64,000 nucleotides of DNA, taken from positions 124,001 through 188,000 of the forward strand of contig NZ_PPEG02000005.1 of NCBI RefSeq assembly GCF_002899945.2, read 5' to 3'. This DNA is from Chryseobacterium viscerum (GTDB taxonomy: Bacteria; Bacteroidota; Bacteroidia; Flavobacteriales; Weeksellaceae). The notes under the pieces were generated by a model, which had not been told where the DNA came from, made no database searches, and worked only from the letters and a program-made list of their open reading frames with translations. Below, in pieces: positions 35,039 through 44,089 of this stretch. A program made the position numbers and the translations under genes. How positions within the stretch are numbered: position 1 is the stretch's first letter; every line of letters begins with the position of its first letter.

Positions 35039-36337
35039 TTAAAGCTTTTTTCTTAGATCTTTGAATGCTGCTCTAAGCTCTTCTGTAAAGACCAGTGGCT
35101 GTTCCCATGCAGCAAAGTGTCCTCCTTTTGATGCCTTATGATAATAGTATAATGTAGGATAGGCACTTTTTGACCAGCTTTCCGGAGCTTGGTAGATCTC
35201 ATGAGGAAATACTGAAATGGCTACAGGAACCTTTATATCTTTTGTTTTTTGTGCTTCAGAGCTGAAGTTGTTCTTATTATTTTCCCAATAGAAACGTGAA
35301 GAAGATGCACCGGTATTGGTAAGCCAATACAGGGTAATATCATCCAGAATCTTATCACGGCCTATTACATTCTCAGGGTGAAGGTTGCTTTCACTCCATT
35401 CCGCGATCTTTTCGTAAAGAAATGCTGCTAAAGCACCTGGTGAATCAGAAAGTAAATAACCCGTAGTCTGTGGGCGTGTTACCATCATTCCTCCATACGC
35501 TGCATTTCGTCCAAAGAAAGTACTCATTGCGTTATAAGCCTGCAGTTCCGAAGCAGAAAGTCCGGCTGGCGCTGGATCACCGGCATTGATAGGTTTTACC
35601 AGATCGGAGGGAATAGTGGCGGGCATAGTAAGATGGATACCCAGGAGACCTGAAGGAGCCTGTTTGGCCAATGCATCAGATATTACAGAGCCGTGGTCAC
35701 CACCTTCGGAAACATATTTTTTGTAGCCAAGTCTTTTCATCAGCACATCCCAGGCTTTGGCAACGCGATCAGGATTCCAGCCCAATTCCGTGGGGATTTC
35801 TGAAAAACCATACCCCGGAATAGCTGGTATGATGACATCAAATGCATCACTTGCTTTTCCCCCATACTTTATGGGATCAGTCAGCGGACCGATAGCATCG
35901 ATGAACTCTAGCGGAGAACCTGGCCAGCCATGGGTAAGGATGACAGGCATGGCGTTGGATTCTTTTGAACGCACATGGATAAACTGAATATCAATACCGT
36001 CAATCTTTGTTACAAATTGGGGAAGAGCATTGAGTTTATTTTCTACTTTTCGCCAATCATATCCGTTGCCCCAATAAGTAATCAGTTCTTTTAACTGTGC
36101 GAGTTGAATTCCCTGGGAAGCATCTTTTACGGTTTCTTTATCCGGGAATCTGGTTTCAGAGATTCGTTTTTTCAGTTCGTCCAGCTGAGATTGCGGGATG
36201 TTGATATGAAAAGCGCGGATACTGGAATCAGATTTTGATGATAAGGAAGTCTCCTTGTTATTTTGCGCTTTGGAAATAGCAGGAGTACTTAGAGTAAAAG
36301 TGGCTGCTAACAGGATGGTGGAAATTGTTGTTTTCAT
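35039..36337 (-). CDS. Epoxide hydrolase, secreted, EHN/alpha-beta hydrolase type
   Basis: A 432-residue protein with a signal peptide (about 1-24) and then an EHN domain (about 42-155, AFHINIPQSQLDELKKRISE). The catalytic alpha/beta hydrolase follows: oxyanion HGWPGS (in PVILTHGWPGSPLEF), nucleophile Asp in SEGGDHGS, and a terminal His in SKGGHFAAWEQP. Juvenile-hormone-type and related bacterial epoxide hydrolases share this arrangement; the nucleophile motif here is GGDHG where many have GGDWG. It is probably periplasmic. The next minus-strand gene is ohr, 36 nt downstream. Substrate unknown. Confidence 0.9.
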   Translation of the reverse strand: MKTTISTILLAATFTLSTPAISKAQNNKETSLSSKSDSSIRAFHINIPQSQLDELKKRISETRFPDKETVKDASQGIQLAQLKELITYWGNGYDWRKVENKLNALPQFVTKIDGIDIQFIHVRSKESNAMPVILTHGWPGSPLEFIDAIGPLTDPIKYGGKASDAFDVIIPAIPGYGFSEIPTELGWNPDRVAKAWDVLMKRLGYKKYVSEGGDHGSVISDALAKQAPSGLLGIHLTMPATIPSDLVKPINAGDPAPAGLSASELQAYNAMSTFFGRNAAYGGMMVTRPQTTGYLLSDSPGALAAFLYEKIAEWSESNLHPENVIGRDKILDDITLYWLTNTGASSSRFYWENNKNNFSSEAQKTKDIKVPVAISVFPHEIYQAPESWSKSAYPTLYYYHKASKGGHFAAWEQPLVFTEELRAAFKDLRKKL

Positions 36338-36593
36338 TGTTTTTGTTGTATTAGATTTAGATTTGTTTTTCTTTTTTGATGAGACAAAATTATGCTCTGA
36401 GAAGTGCCTGGGAAACAGGTAATTTGTTCAAGTAGTCATATTTCGTATCGAAATAGACATTCCAGATGGTGAACAGGAAAATGATAGGGGATATAAGGAT
36501 GAATCAGGTGAAAAAGAAATACTAAGGAAAGCCGTTCATTTCTCATTTTTTTTGTAGTTTCGTTGTGCTGCCTATCACATTATATAAGCTTTT

Positions 36594-37451
36594 ATGAAAC
36601 GAAATTTTATCAATCAGGAAGAACTTTCTGATAAATTCTGGAATATTGAATATTCAGGAACTACACAAAAAATAGCATTCGGGAAAACCGGAACCAAAGG
36701 ACGTGAAACCAGTAAAGAATTTGCCGACGAAAAAGAATGCATTCGGGAATCTGAAAAACTCATCAGCCAAAAGATAAAAAAAGGATATACCGAGATTCAG
36801 GAGAACGAAGAGGTTCCTCAGAAAAAAGAACTTTCAGAAAATGAAAAAGCAGATATTTATTTCTGGGAAGCGATCGAAAAATCCAATACCTATAAAAAAG
36901 CCCATTGGAGCGAATATGATATGGATGAACACCTGGAAAATCTAACAGCCAATCTTGCTAAATTTGGAAAAGAAAGGCTTATACTTTTTGAAAAGACGCT
37001 TCAGGAAAAATTGAACGAACTGTATACCGCCGAAATTGCTGAACTTTCCTTTATCCTTGAAGGTGATTTCAAGTCAGAAAACGGAACCTATGTCTTTGAT
37101 GGCTTCCTTTCTGATGACGGATTTATTTATTTCCGCTGCTGGCTGCTCCTTAAAGGAAAAGAATTTTTTGAAGACATTACAAAAGATATCCAGTCATTTG
37201 TAAGTGGAAAATACAGCTTTAATATCGGTGATTGCTGGGGGGAGGGACTTCTGTATGTCTCAGATGAAGCTTACTCCGAAAATCATGATAACGATGATGA
37301 GTCAGAAATAAGAGATGCGGTGGATGAGCGGTATCCTGATAATCATTATGACAGTATGGACCGCCAGATGAACAGAGAGCCAAAAGAAGGGGCCGATCTC
37401 CAGAAGATGTATCCGAAATTGGTAAAAGAGATCTGTGAATTGAGAAAATAA
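36594..37451 (+). CDS. WGR-domain protein fused to DUF4240
   Basis: A 285-residue cytosolic protein. Residues about 1-70 are a WGR domain (KFWNIEYSGTTQKIAFGKTG), a nucleic-acid- or protein-binding module best known from PARPs and found alone in many bacteria. A short Lys/Glu linker leads to DUF4240 (about 85-250): FWEAIEKSNTYKKAHWSEYD and ..GFLSDDGFIYFRCWLLLKGK. The C-terminal 40 residues are acidic. WGR-DUF4240 fusions occur in bacteria without a proven role. It faces the SDR gene convergently and shares its terminator. Confidence 0.82.
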   Translation: MKRNFINQEELSDKFWNIEYSGTTQKIAFGKTGTKGRETSKEFADEKECIRESEKLISQKIKKGYTEIQENEEVPQKKELSENEKADIYFWEAIEKSNTYKKAHWSEYDMDEHLENLTANLAKFGKERLILFEKTLQEKLNELYTAEIAELSFILEGDFKSENGTYVFDGFLSDDGFIYFRCWLLLKGKEFFEDITKDIQSFVSGKYSFNIGDCWGEGLLYVSDEAYSENHDNDDESEIRDAVDERYPDNHYDSMDRQMNREPKEGADLQKMYPKLVKEICELRK

Positions 37452-37471
37452 AAAACTTCTTAAAAAAAGAT

Positions 37472-37510
37472 AAAATAAGCTCCGTTTTATACAAAAACGG
37501 AGCTTATTTT
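37472..37510. terminator. Bidirectional terminator
   Basis: A perfect 17-bp stem (37472-37488 with 37494-37510) around ATACA, between the convergent WGR-DUF4240 gene and the SDR gene, with A- and T-runs on the two sides. Confidence 0.9.
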
Positions 37511-37532
37511 ATGATCGTATTTCTTTGAAAGA

Positions 37533-38339
37533 CTATCCGTGAGCTTCTACAGATACATCATTCCATTCTTCCCAAAGTTTTAATCGCTGTTCATAATTGT
37601 GCTTTACAAATGGAAGAGCTACTTTTCCAAGCAATAAACGCAATGGTGGGTTTTCCGTTTCTACCAATTTTATAAGGGCCGGTGCTGTAGCATCTACACT
37701 TCCAAAAGAGGTTTCAGATTCTGCAAAGGCTTTTTTAACGCCATCATATGCCGGATTACTTTGGGTGTTAATTCCTGTATGCCAGATATTGGAGGCATAG
37801 CCGTTAGGTTCTACCAAAGTCACGTGAATTCCAAATTCTTTCACTTCCGTAGCTAAAGTTTCACTTAATCCTTCAAGAGCGAACTTAGAAGCATTATAAA
37901 GTCCCATAGTGGGTAATGTTGCCAATCCTAAAATGGAAGAAACCTGAATGATATGACCACTTTTCTGATCTCTCATGATAGGAAGAACAGCCTGTGTAAG
38001 CCATAGCGTTCCAAAGAAATTGGTTTCAAACTGAGCTCTGGCTTCCTGCTCATTCGTTTCCTCTACAGCCCCTGTTAAGGCATATCCTGCATTGTTGATT
38101 AAGATATCAATGCTGCCAAAGTGCTGATGTACTTTCTGAACCACAGTTAAAGATTCTTCCCGTTTGTCGACATCTAATGTTAAAGCCAATACAGAATCTC
38201 CATATTTATCTTTTAAATCAGTAAGGGTTTCTACGTTTCTGGCAGTTGCTGCTACGTTGTAACCTTTTGCTAAAAAGGCTTCTGCCCAAGCTTTTCCAAA
38301 ACCTTTTGATGCTCCTGTAATTAAAACTGTTTTTGACAT
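37533..38339 (-). CDS. Short-chain dehydrogenase/reductase
   Basis: A 268-residue classical SDR: nucleotide-binding TGASKGFG (about 7-14), NNAG (about 86-89), catalytic Ser region IQVSSILG and the YxxxK motif in YNASK (about 152-156). The acidic or basic residue after strand 2 is Arg (AATARN), typical of NADPH preference. It is preceded by a TetR operator (38401-38416), and the TetR gene at 38434 lies directly upstream in the same direction, so the SDR is the probable target of that repressor, perhaps for aldehyde or electrophile stress. Confidence 0.92.
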   Translation of the reverse strand: MSKTVLITGASKGFGKAWAEAFLAKGYNVAATARNVETLTDLKDKYGDSVLALTLDVDKREESLTVVQKVHQHFGSIDILINNAGYALTGAVEETNEQEARAQFETNFFGTLWLTQAVLPIMRDQKSGHIIQVSSILGLATLPTMGLYNASKFALEGLSETLATEVKEFGIHVTLVEPNGYASNIWHTGINTQSNPAYDGVKKAFAESETSFGSVDATAPALIKLVETENPPLRLLLGKVALPFVKHNYEQRLKLWEEWNDVSVEAHG

Positions 38340-38400
38340 TGTTTTGTTTTTTATTAATTGTTATGAGTATACTTTTTATAAAGTTTAATTTTATTATCAT

Positions 38401-38416
38401 ATGACCGATCGGTCAT
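38401..38416. promoter_or_regulatory. TetR operator upstream of the SDR gene
   Basis: ATGACCGATCGGTCAT is a perfect 16-bp palindrome, 62 bp before the SDR start codon and 18 bp after the TetR stop codon. A near-identical palindrome lies upstream of the TetR gene itself (39049-39064), so this is the repressor's binding site by strong inference. Confidence 0.85.
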
Positions 38417-38433
38417 TTTTAGGGTAAAAAAAA

Positions 38434-39021
38434 TTACATGCTATTTTCTTCAATCATTTTTTTAAGACTATTGCCAACAACCTCCATTCTCTCATTATTG
38501 CCAGACACTCTGGACATTAAATGACCTCCTTCAAGCATCGCAAAAAGAACGGTAGCAAAATCTGCCGGATTCCAGTCTGCTTTGAACTCTTTATTGGCAA
38601 TTCCCTTTTCAATAATACCAGAAAGTAAATCCTGGCCTTGTTTAATGGCACGGTTCACTTTTTCTTTAACGATAGGATTGGTGTCATCGGCCTCTGTTCC
38701 AAAATTTAATAAAGGGCACCCTCCAACAACCGGTGGATGATTGGGATCACTGAAGAAATCGATATAAGCCAATAATTGCTCTTTGGAAGTTTTATGTCCG
38801 CTCAAAGTCCTTTGAAGCTTGTCGCTTAAGATTTTCATGTTATGTTCAACGGCTGCACAGGCAAGAACTTCCTTATTTTCAAAATGAACATACATACTGC
38901 CTTTAGACAATTTGGTTGCCTCCATAATATCACTCATAGAAGTAGCTGCAATCCCTTTTGTATTAAAAATTGGAGCGGCTTGTTCTATAATGAACTGTCT
39001 GGTTTCTTCCCCTTTTGCCAT
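38434..39021 (-). CDS. TetR/AcrR-family repressor
   Basis: A 195-residue repressor with the N-terminal TetR HTH (about 1-55: FNTKGIAATSMSDIMEATKL, KGSMYVHFENKEVL) and a variable ligand-binding domain (about 60-195) with the C-terminal segment AMLEGGHLMSRVSGNNERME of the family. It probably controls itself through the operator at 39049-39064 and the downstream SDR gene through the one at 38401-38416. Ligand unknown; homologues often sense electrophiles or aldehydes. Confidence 0.92.
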   Translation of the reverse strand: MAKGEETRQFIIEQAAPIFNTKGIAATSMSDIMEATKLSKGSMYVHFENKEVLACAAVEHNMKILSDKLQRTLSGHKTSKEQLLAYIDFFSDPNHPPVVGGCPLLNFGTEADDTNPIVKEKVNRAIKQGQDLLSGIIEKGIANKEFKADWNPADFATVLFAMLEGGHLMSRVSGNNERMEVVGNSLKKMIEENSM

Positions 39022-39048
39022 GATGAATCATAATTAGGGTACAAATAT

Positions 39049-39064
39049 ATGACCGATTGGTCAT
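39049..39064. promoter_or_regulatory. TetR operator upstream of its own gene
   Basis: ATGACCGATTGGTCAT, 28 bp before the TetR start codon. It differs at one central base from the palindrome at 38401-38416. Confidence 0.85.
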
Positions 39065-39395
39065 AAAAACAAAATATTTTTCAACTTTTTTAATGTAGAT
39101 GTTGTAAGTTATATATAATCAATAAGTTAATTTTATTTTAGTGATTTGATTAAGCCTAATGGAATATCACTCAGCAGGAAGAAATTTTAGGAATTTCACC
39201 CACATTATCTATTGTAAACCCTTCTTAAAAAGCTTTCTTTTATGATTGATTCCCTAATCTTTAAGGGCAAGCATAATAGGATTTAAAGCTGCGAAGTAGG
39301 CTTCAGGCTGATAAATAATTTTAAAAGAAAAAGAATATGCACAGAAAAGATAAGAAGCCTCAATTAAATTTTTAAATTTACCTGAAATTAATGCA
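39065..39395. other. Gap upstream of the AraC gene
   Basis: About 330 bp with no gene. GGCTTC/GAAGCC occurs as a widely spaced inverted repeat near 39298 and 39352. I see nothing else. Confidence 0.4.
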
Positions 39396-40328
39396 ATGGC
39401 AAACGATAAACTGAATGTTCGGACACTCCGCGAGCTCTATCAGCAGCTGGATCTTCCTATTGATTATCTGGAGAAGGAATCTGGCTTTACCATTCATTAT
39501 TTGGAAGAAACGTTTAAAGATTTACCCTTCCGTTCAGAACCTTTCCGTCCGAATTACTTCAGCTTTTTGTTTATAAAAAATGCTTTTGGACATTATACGA
39601 TTGATGACCAACGGTTTGAGGTGACCCCAGATACCGTATATTTTACTAACCCCGGAAACTACCGGATTTTCGAATGGGAAAAACTGGAGCATACGTGCCT
39701 TATAACTTTTGGAGAAAGCTTTTTGAAAGAATATGTGCATGATGATGTCTATCGGGATTTCTCTTTCCTTCTGTCAGAAGTTGTATCTCCACGTGTTTTG
39801 ACGCAGCAGCAATTCGGCCAGATAGAAGAACTATATACATTGATACACAAAGAGTATAAAGGACATTCTTTATATAAAAATAAGATTATCGGAGCTCTTG
39901 TGATTGCCTTGCTGTTAAAGATCAAAGAATACTTTTTCCAGGATTATGATCCTATTTATGAAGGGAATCGCAGTTCACAGATCGTTAAAACTTTCAAACT
40001 GAATGTTGAAAAACATTTCAGAGATCTGATCAACGGAAAAACCAATGTTCAGCTAAGAGTTCAGGACTATGCTGATCTGCAGACCTTGCATGTCAATTAT
40101 CTGTCAAGTGTTATCAGCAGTAAAACAGGAAAAACAATCAGTTCATGGATTGCTGACAAAGCGACTACTGAAGCCAAAGTAATGCTTCAGAATGAGGAAC
40201 TCAGCATCAAAGAGATTGCAGCCCGTTTAGGCTTTCTCGAAACCCCTCATTTCAGCAATTACTTCAAAAAACAGACTTCAATAAGTCCTGCCGAATACAG
40301 AAAACAGTATTTTGGCAACCAATCTTAG
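39396..40328 (+). CDS. AraC-family regulator of the SDR cluster
   Basis: A 310-residue regulator with an N-terminal cupin-like domain (about 30-130: GHYTIDDQRFEVTPDTVYFT, NPGNYRIFEWEKLEHTCLIT) and a C-terminal AraC double HTH (about 205-305: LRVQDYADLQTLHVNYLSSV, ELSIKEIAARLGFLETPHFS, NYFKKQTSISPAEYRKQYFG). The gene is 97 nt from the SDR gene at 40425 in the same direction, and is probably its activator together with the operon that follows. Ligand unknown. Confidence 0.9.
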   Translation: MANDKLNVRTLRELYQQLDLPIDYLEKESGFTIHYLEETFKDLPFRSEPFRPNYFSFLFIKNAFGHYTIDDQRFEVTPDTVYFTNPGNYRIFEWEKLEHTCLITFGESFLKEYVHDDVYRDFSFLLSEVVSPRVLTQQQFGQIEELYTLIHKEYKGHSLYKNKIIGALVIALLLKIKEYFFQDYDPIYEGNRSSQIVKTFKLNVEKHFRDLINGKTNVQLRVQDYADLQTLHVNYLSSVISSKTGKTISSWIADKATTEAKVMLQNEELSIKEIAARLGFLETPHFSNYFKKQTSISPAEYRKQYFGNQS

Positions 40329-40424
40329 ATATTTGCAACACCTGCTATCATTCTTGTACGTTCTCAGGGGGCGTAATGTGCCAACTTTGTCCTATCAAAA
40401 TTAACATTGATACAACAAAGTAAT

Positions 40425-41165
40425 ATGAGCACATTAAACAACAAAGTGATCCTTGTGACCGGAGCGTCAAGAGGAATCGGAGCTGAAGTAGCACAACAAC
40501 TTGCTTCAGCAGGAGCAAAAATCATCGTCAACTATGCAGGCGGAAAAGACTCTGCAGAAAACGTTGTAGCCTCAATAAAAGCCAATGGAGGAGAGGCCAT
40601 TGCCTTACAGGCGGATGTAAGCAATCCGGAGGCTGTACAACAATTATTTGATCAGGCGATCAGCCATTATGGGAAACTGGATGTTCTCGTAAACAATGCC
40701 GGTATTATGATTACCAAGCTGATCAAAGATACTACTGATGAAGACTTTTCACGCCAATTCGACATTAATGTAAAAGGGACATTCAATACCTTAAGAGAGG
40801 CCGCTACCAAGCTGGCCGACAATGGAAGCATCATTAACTTTTCATCTTCTACGACAAGACTGATGATGCCTTCTTATGGAACTTATGTCGCAACCAAAGC
40901 AGCTGTAGAACAATTGACCCGCGTATTTGCAAAAGAAGTGGGGGGAAGAGGAATCAACGTCAATGCAATCCTTCCCGGACCTACCAATACAGAACTTTTT
41001 ACTACCGGTAAATCACAGGAGGTGATTGACAGGCTGGCTTCCTTAAATGCATTTAACCGTTTGGGAGAGCCCACTGATATTGCTAAAATCGTAGTTTTCC
41101 TTGCCGGGGATGATGCGAAATGGATCAGTGGACAAGCCATTGGAGTGAACGGTGCTATGGCATAA
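40425..41165 (+). CDS. Short-chain dehydrogenase/reductase (glucose-1-dehydrogenase or FabG-like)
   Basis: About 246 residues from the ATG at 40425 (MSTLNNKVILVTGASRGIGA); an upstream TTG frame adds six residues. It has TGASRGIGAE, NNAG (VLVNNAGIM), the catalytic Ser-Ser-Ser in INFSSSTT and YVATK (about 153-157). Residues after strand 2 (NYAGGKDSAENV) suggest NADP preference. It is followed by a small DUF1097 membrane protein, a second SDR and an NTF2-like lipoprotein, likely co-transcribed. Confidence 0.92.
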   Translation: MSTLNNKVILVTGASRGIGAEVAQQLASAGAKIIVNYAGGKDSAENVVASIKANGGEAIALQADVSNPEAVQQLFDQAISHYGKLDVLVNNAGIMITKLIKDTTDEDFSRQFDINVKGTFNTLREAATKLADNGSIINFSSSTTRLMMPSYGTYVATKAAVEQLTRVFAKEVGGRGINVNAILPGPTNTELFTTGKSQEVIDRLASLNAFNRLGEPTDIAKIVVFLAGDDAKWISGQAIGVNGAMA

Positions 41166-41187
41166 TACATCATTAATCGTATATATT

Positions 41188-41673
41188 ATGAAAACTTTAC
41201 CAATTGCCGCAGCATTCGGTCTTTTCGGGGCCATTGCCGTCACCGTTTCTTTTTCACAGCAGTGGCCCACCTGGGTGATGTTCATAGCCTGGGTAAGTTT
41301 CTATATTTTCGGTAAAAAGTGGCAAAGCTCTCTTTGGGCCTTCTTACAGATTGTACTGGGAATGGGGATGGCGATACTGATACAAGTGACCGCCGGATTT
41401 TTGGAACAATTTATCGGAGCATTGGGATTTCCGTTGTCTGTATTCTTTTACATAGGATCATTAGCTTACTTCGCAGGAACTAAAAAGCTGAATAACATAC
41501 CCGCATGGTTTTTAGGGTTAATTATTCTATTCGGAGTTCATCCGTCACTGGAACCACTCCCTATATTAAAATTACTGATCCCCATCATTTCAGGGTTTTT
41601 ATTTGCCTGGCTGAATAATAAGGTCGTTGAAAAGATCCATGAAAGACAATTACCGGAATCATCCGCTCAATAA
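41188..41673 (+). CDS. DUF1097 membrane protein
   Basis: About 161 residues from the ATG at 41188 (MKTLPIAAAFGLFGAIAVTV); an earlier in-frame ATG at 41152 overlaps the SDR gene. Five hydrophobic segments fit the DUF1097 family (E. coli YcdZ type), which includes small inner-membrane proteins of unknown role, sometimes linked to carbohydrate or osmotic stress. Segments such as LGMGMAILIQVTAGFLEQFI and PILKLLIPIISGFLFAWL are typical. It lies between two SDR genes, 22 nt after the first and 43 nt before the second. Confidence 0.82.
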   Translation: MKTLPIAAAFGLFGAIAVTVSFSQQWPTWVMFIAWVSFYIFGKKWQSSLWAFLQIVLGMGMAILIQVTAGFLEQFIGALGFPLSVFFYIGSLAYFAGTKKLNNIPAWFLGLIILFGVHPSLEPLPILKLLIPIISGFLFAWLNNKVVEKIHERQLPESSAQ

Positions 41674-41716
41674 CAACTATTTATATCATTATTATTTAAT
41701 TTAAAAATCAAAAACA

Positions 41717-42469
41717 ATGAATTCATTACAAAATAAAGTAGCCATTATTACAGGCTCAGGAAGAGGTTTAGGAAAAGCTATTGCAGAACGTTATGCCGCT
41801 TTGGGTGCAGATATCGTGTTAAATTATTCACGGGATAAAGCTTCTGCCGATGAGGTGGAAAGTAACATCAAAGCGATGGGAGGGAACGTAATTTCTGTAC
41901 AGGCAGATGTAAGCAAAGTAGCTGAGATCAGATATCTTTTTGATGAAGCCAGAAAAGCATTCGGGAAAATAGACATTGTCGTTGCCAATGCGGGTATTGA
42001 AATGGTAGAAACTCCTGTAACAGAGTTCACGGAAGAACAGTTTGACAGATTGTTTTCAATCAATACCAAAGGTGCTTATTTTACGATGCAGCAGGCCGCT
42101 CTGAATATAGAAGATAACGGACGTATTATCTATGTGGCATCAAGTACTACCGCTTTTCCCGTTCAGGGCATGGCGGTATATGGCGGCAGTAAAACGACAC
42201 CGAGATATCTGGTGGATGTGCTGTCAAAAGAAATAGGACACCGTGGAGTAACGGTGAATACTATTATCCCTTTCGCTGTAGATCATTCAGGAATCTTTGC
42301 GGAAGAAGGAAGCTATCCCGAATTAAGAAAATCATTAATTGATAGCTGCCCGATGGGTAGACTGGCAGAAGTAGAAGATGTCGCCAATATTGCGGAATTT
42401 TTTGCAAGTGATCTTTCTTCGTTTGTGAATGGACAGCATTTACTGGTGAACGGAGGTGCTAATCAATAA
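41717..42469 (+). CDS. Short-chain dehydrogenase/reductase
   Basis: A 250-residue classical SDR paralogous to the gene at 40425. Signature residues: TGSGRGLG (about 12-19), NAG in VVANAGIE, catalytic Ser in YVASSTTA and YGGSK (about 154-158). The last residues (HLLVNGGANQ) match the classical family C-terminus. It is 43 nt after the DUF1097 gene and 9 nt before the NTF2-like gene. The two SDRs probably act on related substrates; neither substrate is known. Confidence 0.92.
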   Translation: MNSLQNKVAIITGSGRGLGKAIAERYAALGADIVLNYSRDKASADEVESNIKAMGGNVISVQADVSKVAEIRYLFDEARKAFGKIDIVVANAGIEMVETPVTEFTEEQFDRLFSINTKGAYFTMQQAALNIEDNGRIIYVASSTTAFPVQGMAVYGGSKTTPRYLVDVLSKEIGHRGVTVNTIIPFAVDHSGIFAEEGSYPELRKSLIDSCPMGRLAEVEDVANIAEFFASDLSSFVNGQHLLVNGGANQ

Positions 42470-42478
42470 AATGATGCC

Positions 42479-42901
42479 ATGAATATCTTTAAATCATTAA
42501 GCTTTATATTGATCATGACCTGCAGCCTGCATGCTTGCGGACAGCAAAATCAGCATCATCACAGAAAAATAAAGAATATGGATACTTCAAAAATTAAAAA
42601 TACGGCCGTAAAACAAGCTGTTGAAGCTTTTCAAGCGAGTGATATCAAAAAATGGACTTCTTTTTTTGCTAAAGATGCCCTATTACTGGACGATGGGAAG
42701 CCGCGAAATCTGAAAGAATTTTCTACCCATGCCATTACTATTGAAAACTTTGTAAACATAGATAAGGTAGAGGATGATGGAAATTCTGTATATGGAGCAT
42801 TCCACAGTGATGAATATGGAGATTTTAAAGCGTATTTTAAATTTCATTTTAATAAAGAAGGAAAAATAAGTAAGCTTGAAATAGGACAGGCAGATTATTA
42901 A
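42479..42901 (+). CDS. NTF2/SnoaL-like protein, probable lipoprotein
   Basis: A 140-residue protein. The N-terminus has a signal segment ending in a lipobox-like SLHAC (Cys at residue 20), then a His-rich linker (QNQHHHRKIKN) and a SnoaL/NTF2-like domain (about 40-140: AVEAFQASDIKKWTSFFAKD, YKFHFNKEGKISKLEIG-like ending). In many relatives the gene starts at an internal Met (about residue 35), giving a cytosolic protein; both starts are plausible. NTF2-like proteins bind small molecules. It is the last gene of the SDR operon. Confidence 0.82.
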   Translation: MNIFKSLSFILIMTCSLHACGQQNQHHHRKIKNMDTSKIKNTAVKQAVEAFQASDIKKWTSFFAKDALLLDDGKPRNLKEFSTHAITIENFVNIDKVEDDGNSVYGAFHSDEYGDFKAYFKFHFNKEGKISKLEIGQADY

Positions 42902-42909
42902 AACTTAAT

Positions 42910-42952
42910 AAGGAGCTCTTTTTCAATATATTGTTTGAGAGCTTCTTTTTTT
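42910..42952 (+). terminator. Intrinsic terminator of the SDR operon
   Basis: AAGGAGCTCT (42910-42919) pairs with AGAGCTTCTT (42938-42947, one G-T pair) and is followed by a T-run. It sits a few bases after the NTF2-like stop codon. Confidence 0.7.
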
Positions 42953-43121
42953 ATTGAATGAAATTTGAAAAAAATAATTTTTTTTAACACAGAGGCAAAG
43001 GCTTATTCTTTAATAATATATGCCTCGAAGTCTACCTTACATTGAGATAATCTAAAACTGAAATCCTGAAATGATATACTTTTCATTTGTGATATAAATG
43101 GATTATAACTTTTTTTAATCC

Positions 43122-43129
43122 TACATTTG
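43122..43129 (+). promoter_or_regulatory. Candidate -7 box of the AraC gene
   Basis: TACATTTG matches TAnnTTTG. Transcription would begin about 43135, after the first ATG (43132) but before the ATG at 43147, which supports the latter start. I see no -33 element at the usual distance. Confidence 0.4.
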
Positions 43130-43146
43130 CTATGGTAAAAGGAGCT

Positions 43147-44022
43147 ATGAAGAAACTGGAGATTAAAAAGAATATTCAGAAACAGGAAGATAAAAATCTG
43201 TCTTTCCGGGTTTTTGATTTGAATAAAGATCATTTGGATCAATATGCAAAACCTCATAAAAAAGACCATTTTTGTATTTTTATTGTAGAACAGGGAAAAC
43301 TTCAGGTTTGTATTGAAGATAAAATTCATTGGATAAAAACTGGAAAAATTTCTGTGATATTTCCGGAACAGGTGCATTTTGTTGCAGGTTCCAGCGAAGA
43401 TCTCATTGGGAAGATTATTCTGTTTGAAGAAATACTGTTTTGTTCTGATATTTTGAAAAATGAACTGAGTACCTATAATGTCAATCTTTCTACACACCTC
43501 AATTGCACGGTGCTTTCACATGAGGACTTTGAACAAAGTTTACACAACATTTCAATCATTAAAGAGATTTACGAACAGCCAACACTGATCAAGAAAGAAC
43601 AGGCCAGATTTTATATTAAAATTGTTCTTTTGGGACTTATTGAATCTATTCACGGACTGCATCCCGTTTTGCATGAAAAAACAGCAGACCAACCCATGTA
43701 TGTAAAATTTAAAAAGCTGTTGAACGAGCATTACAAACAATACCGAACTGTTCAGTATTATGCAGAAAAATTGGCCATTACCACCAAAAAATTAAACTCT
43801 ATTACCAAAAAGCATTGTGGAGAGACAGCTATTCAGGCTATACATAACCGTATTTTAACGGAAATTAAACGCCAGCTGATGTTTTCAGATCTTTCTCATA
43901 AGGAAATTGCTTTCGATCTTGGTTTTAATTCCCCATCTGCCCTCAATAAATTTGTAAAAGCAAAACTCAAAGAAACTCCCACCGAACTTCAGCAGGAACT
44001 GGCGCAAATGTATAACGTGTAG
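43147..44022 (+). CDS. AraC-family regulator, probable activator of the Fe-alcohol dehydrogenase gene
   Basis: About 291 residues from the ATG at 43147 (preceded by AAGGAG); the in-frame ATG at 43132 is also possible. The N-terminal half is a cupin-like sensor (about 30-110: HFCIFIVEQGKLQVCIEDKI, ..GKISVIFPEQVHFV) and the C-terminal about 95 residues are an AraC HTH (TVQYYAEKLAITTKKLNSIT, SHKEIAFDLGFNSPSALNKF). It lies 67 nt before an Fe-dependent alcohol dehydrogenase gene in the same direction, a common regulator-target pairing in Bacteroidetes. Confidence 0.88.
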   Translation: MKKLEIKKNIQKQEDKNLSFRVFDLNKDHLDQYAKPHKKDHFCIFIVEQGKLQVCIEDKIHWIKTGKISVIFPEQVHFVAGSSEDLIGKIILFEEILFCSDILKNELSTYNVNLSTHLNCTVLSHEDFEQSLHNISIIKEIYEQPTLIKKEQARFYIKIVLLGLIESIHGLHPVLHEKTADQPMYVKFKKLLNEHYKQYRTVQYYAEKLAITTKKLNSITKKHCGETAIQAIHNRILTEIKRQLMFSDLSHKEIAFDLGFNSPSALNKFVKAKLKETPTELQQELAQMYNV

Positions 44023-44057
44023 TCCCGTTTGTATAACAGGGTTTGTGAAGGCTTGTC

Positions 44058-44065
44058 TAATTTTG
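44058..44065 (+). promoter_or_regulatory. Candidate -7 box of the Fe-alcohol dehydrogenase gene
   Basis: TAATTTTG fits TAnnTTTG, 25 nt before the ATG. The nearest TTTG upstream is too far or too close for a standard spacer, as expected if a regulator such as the AraC protein is required. Confidence 0.4.
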
Positions 44066-44089
44066 TATCATTAAAATCAGATAAGAAAA

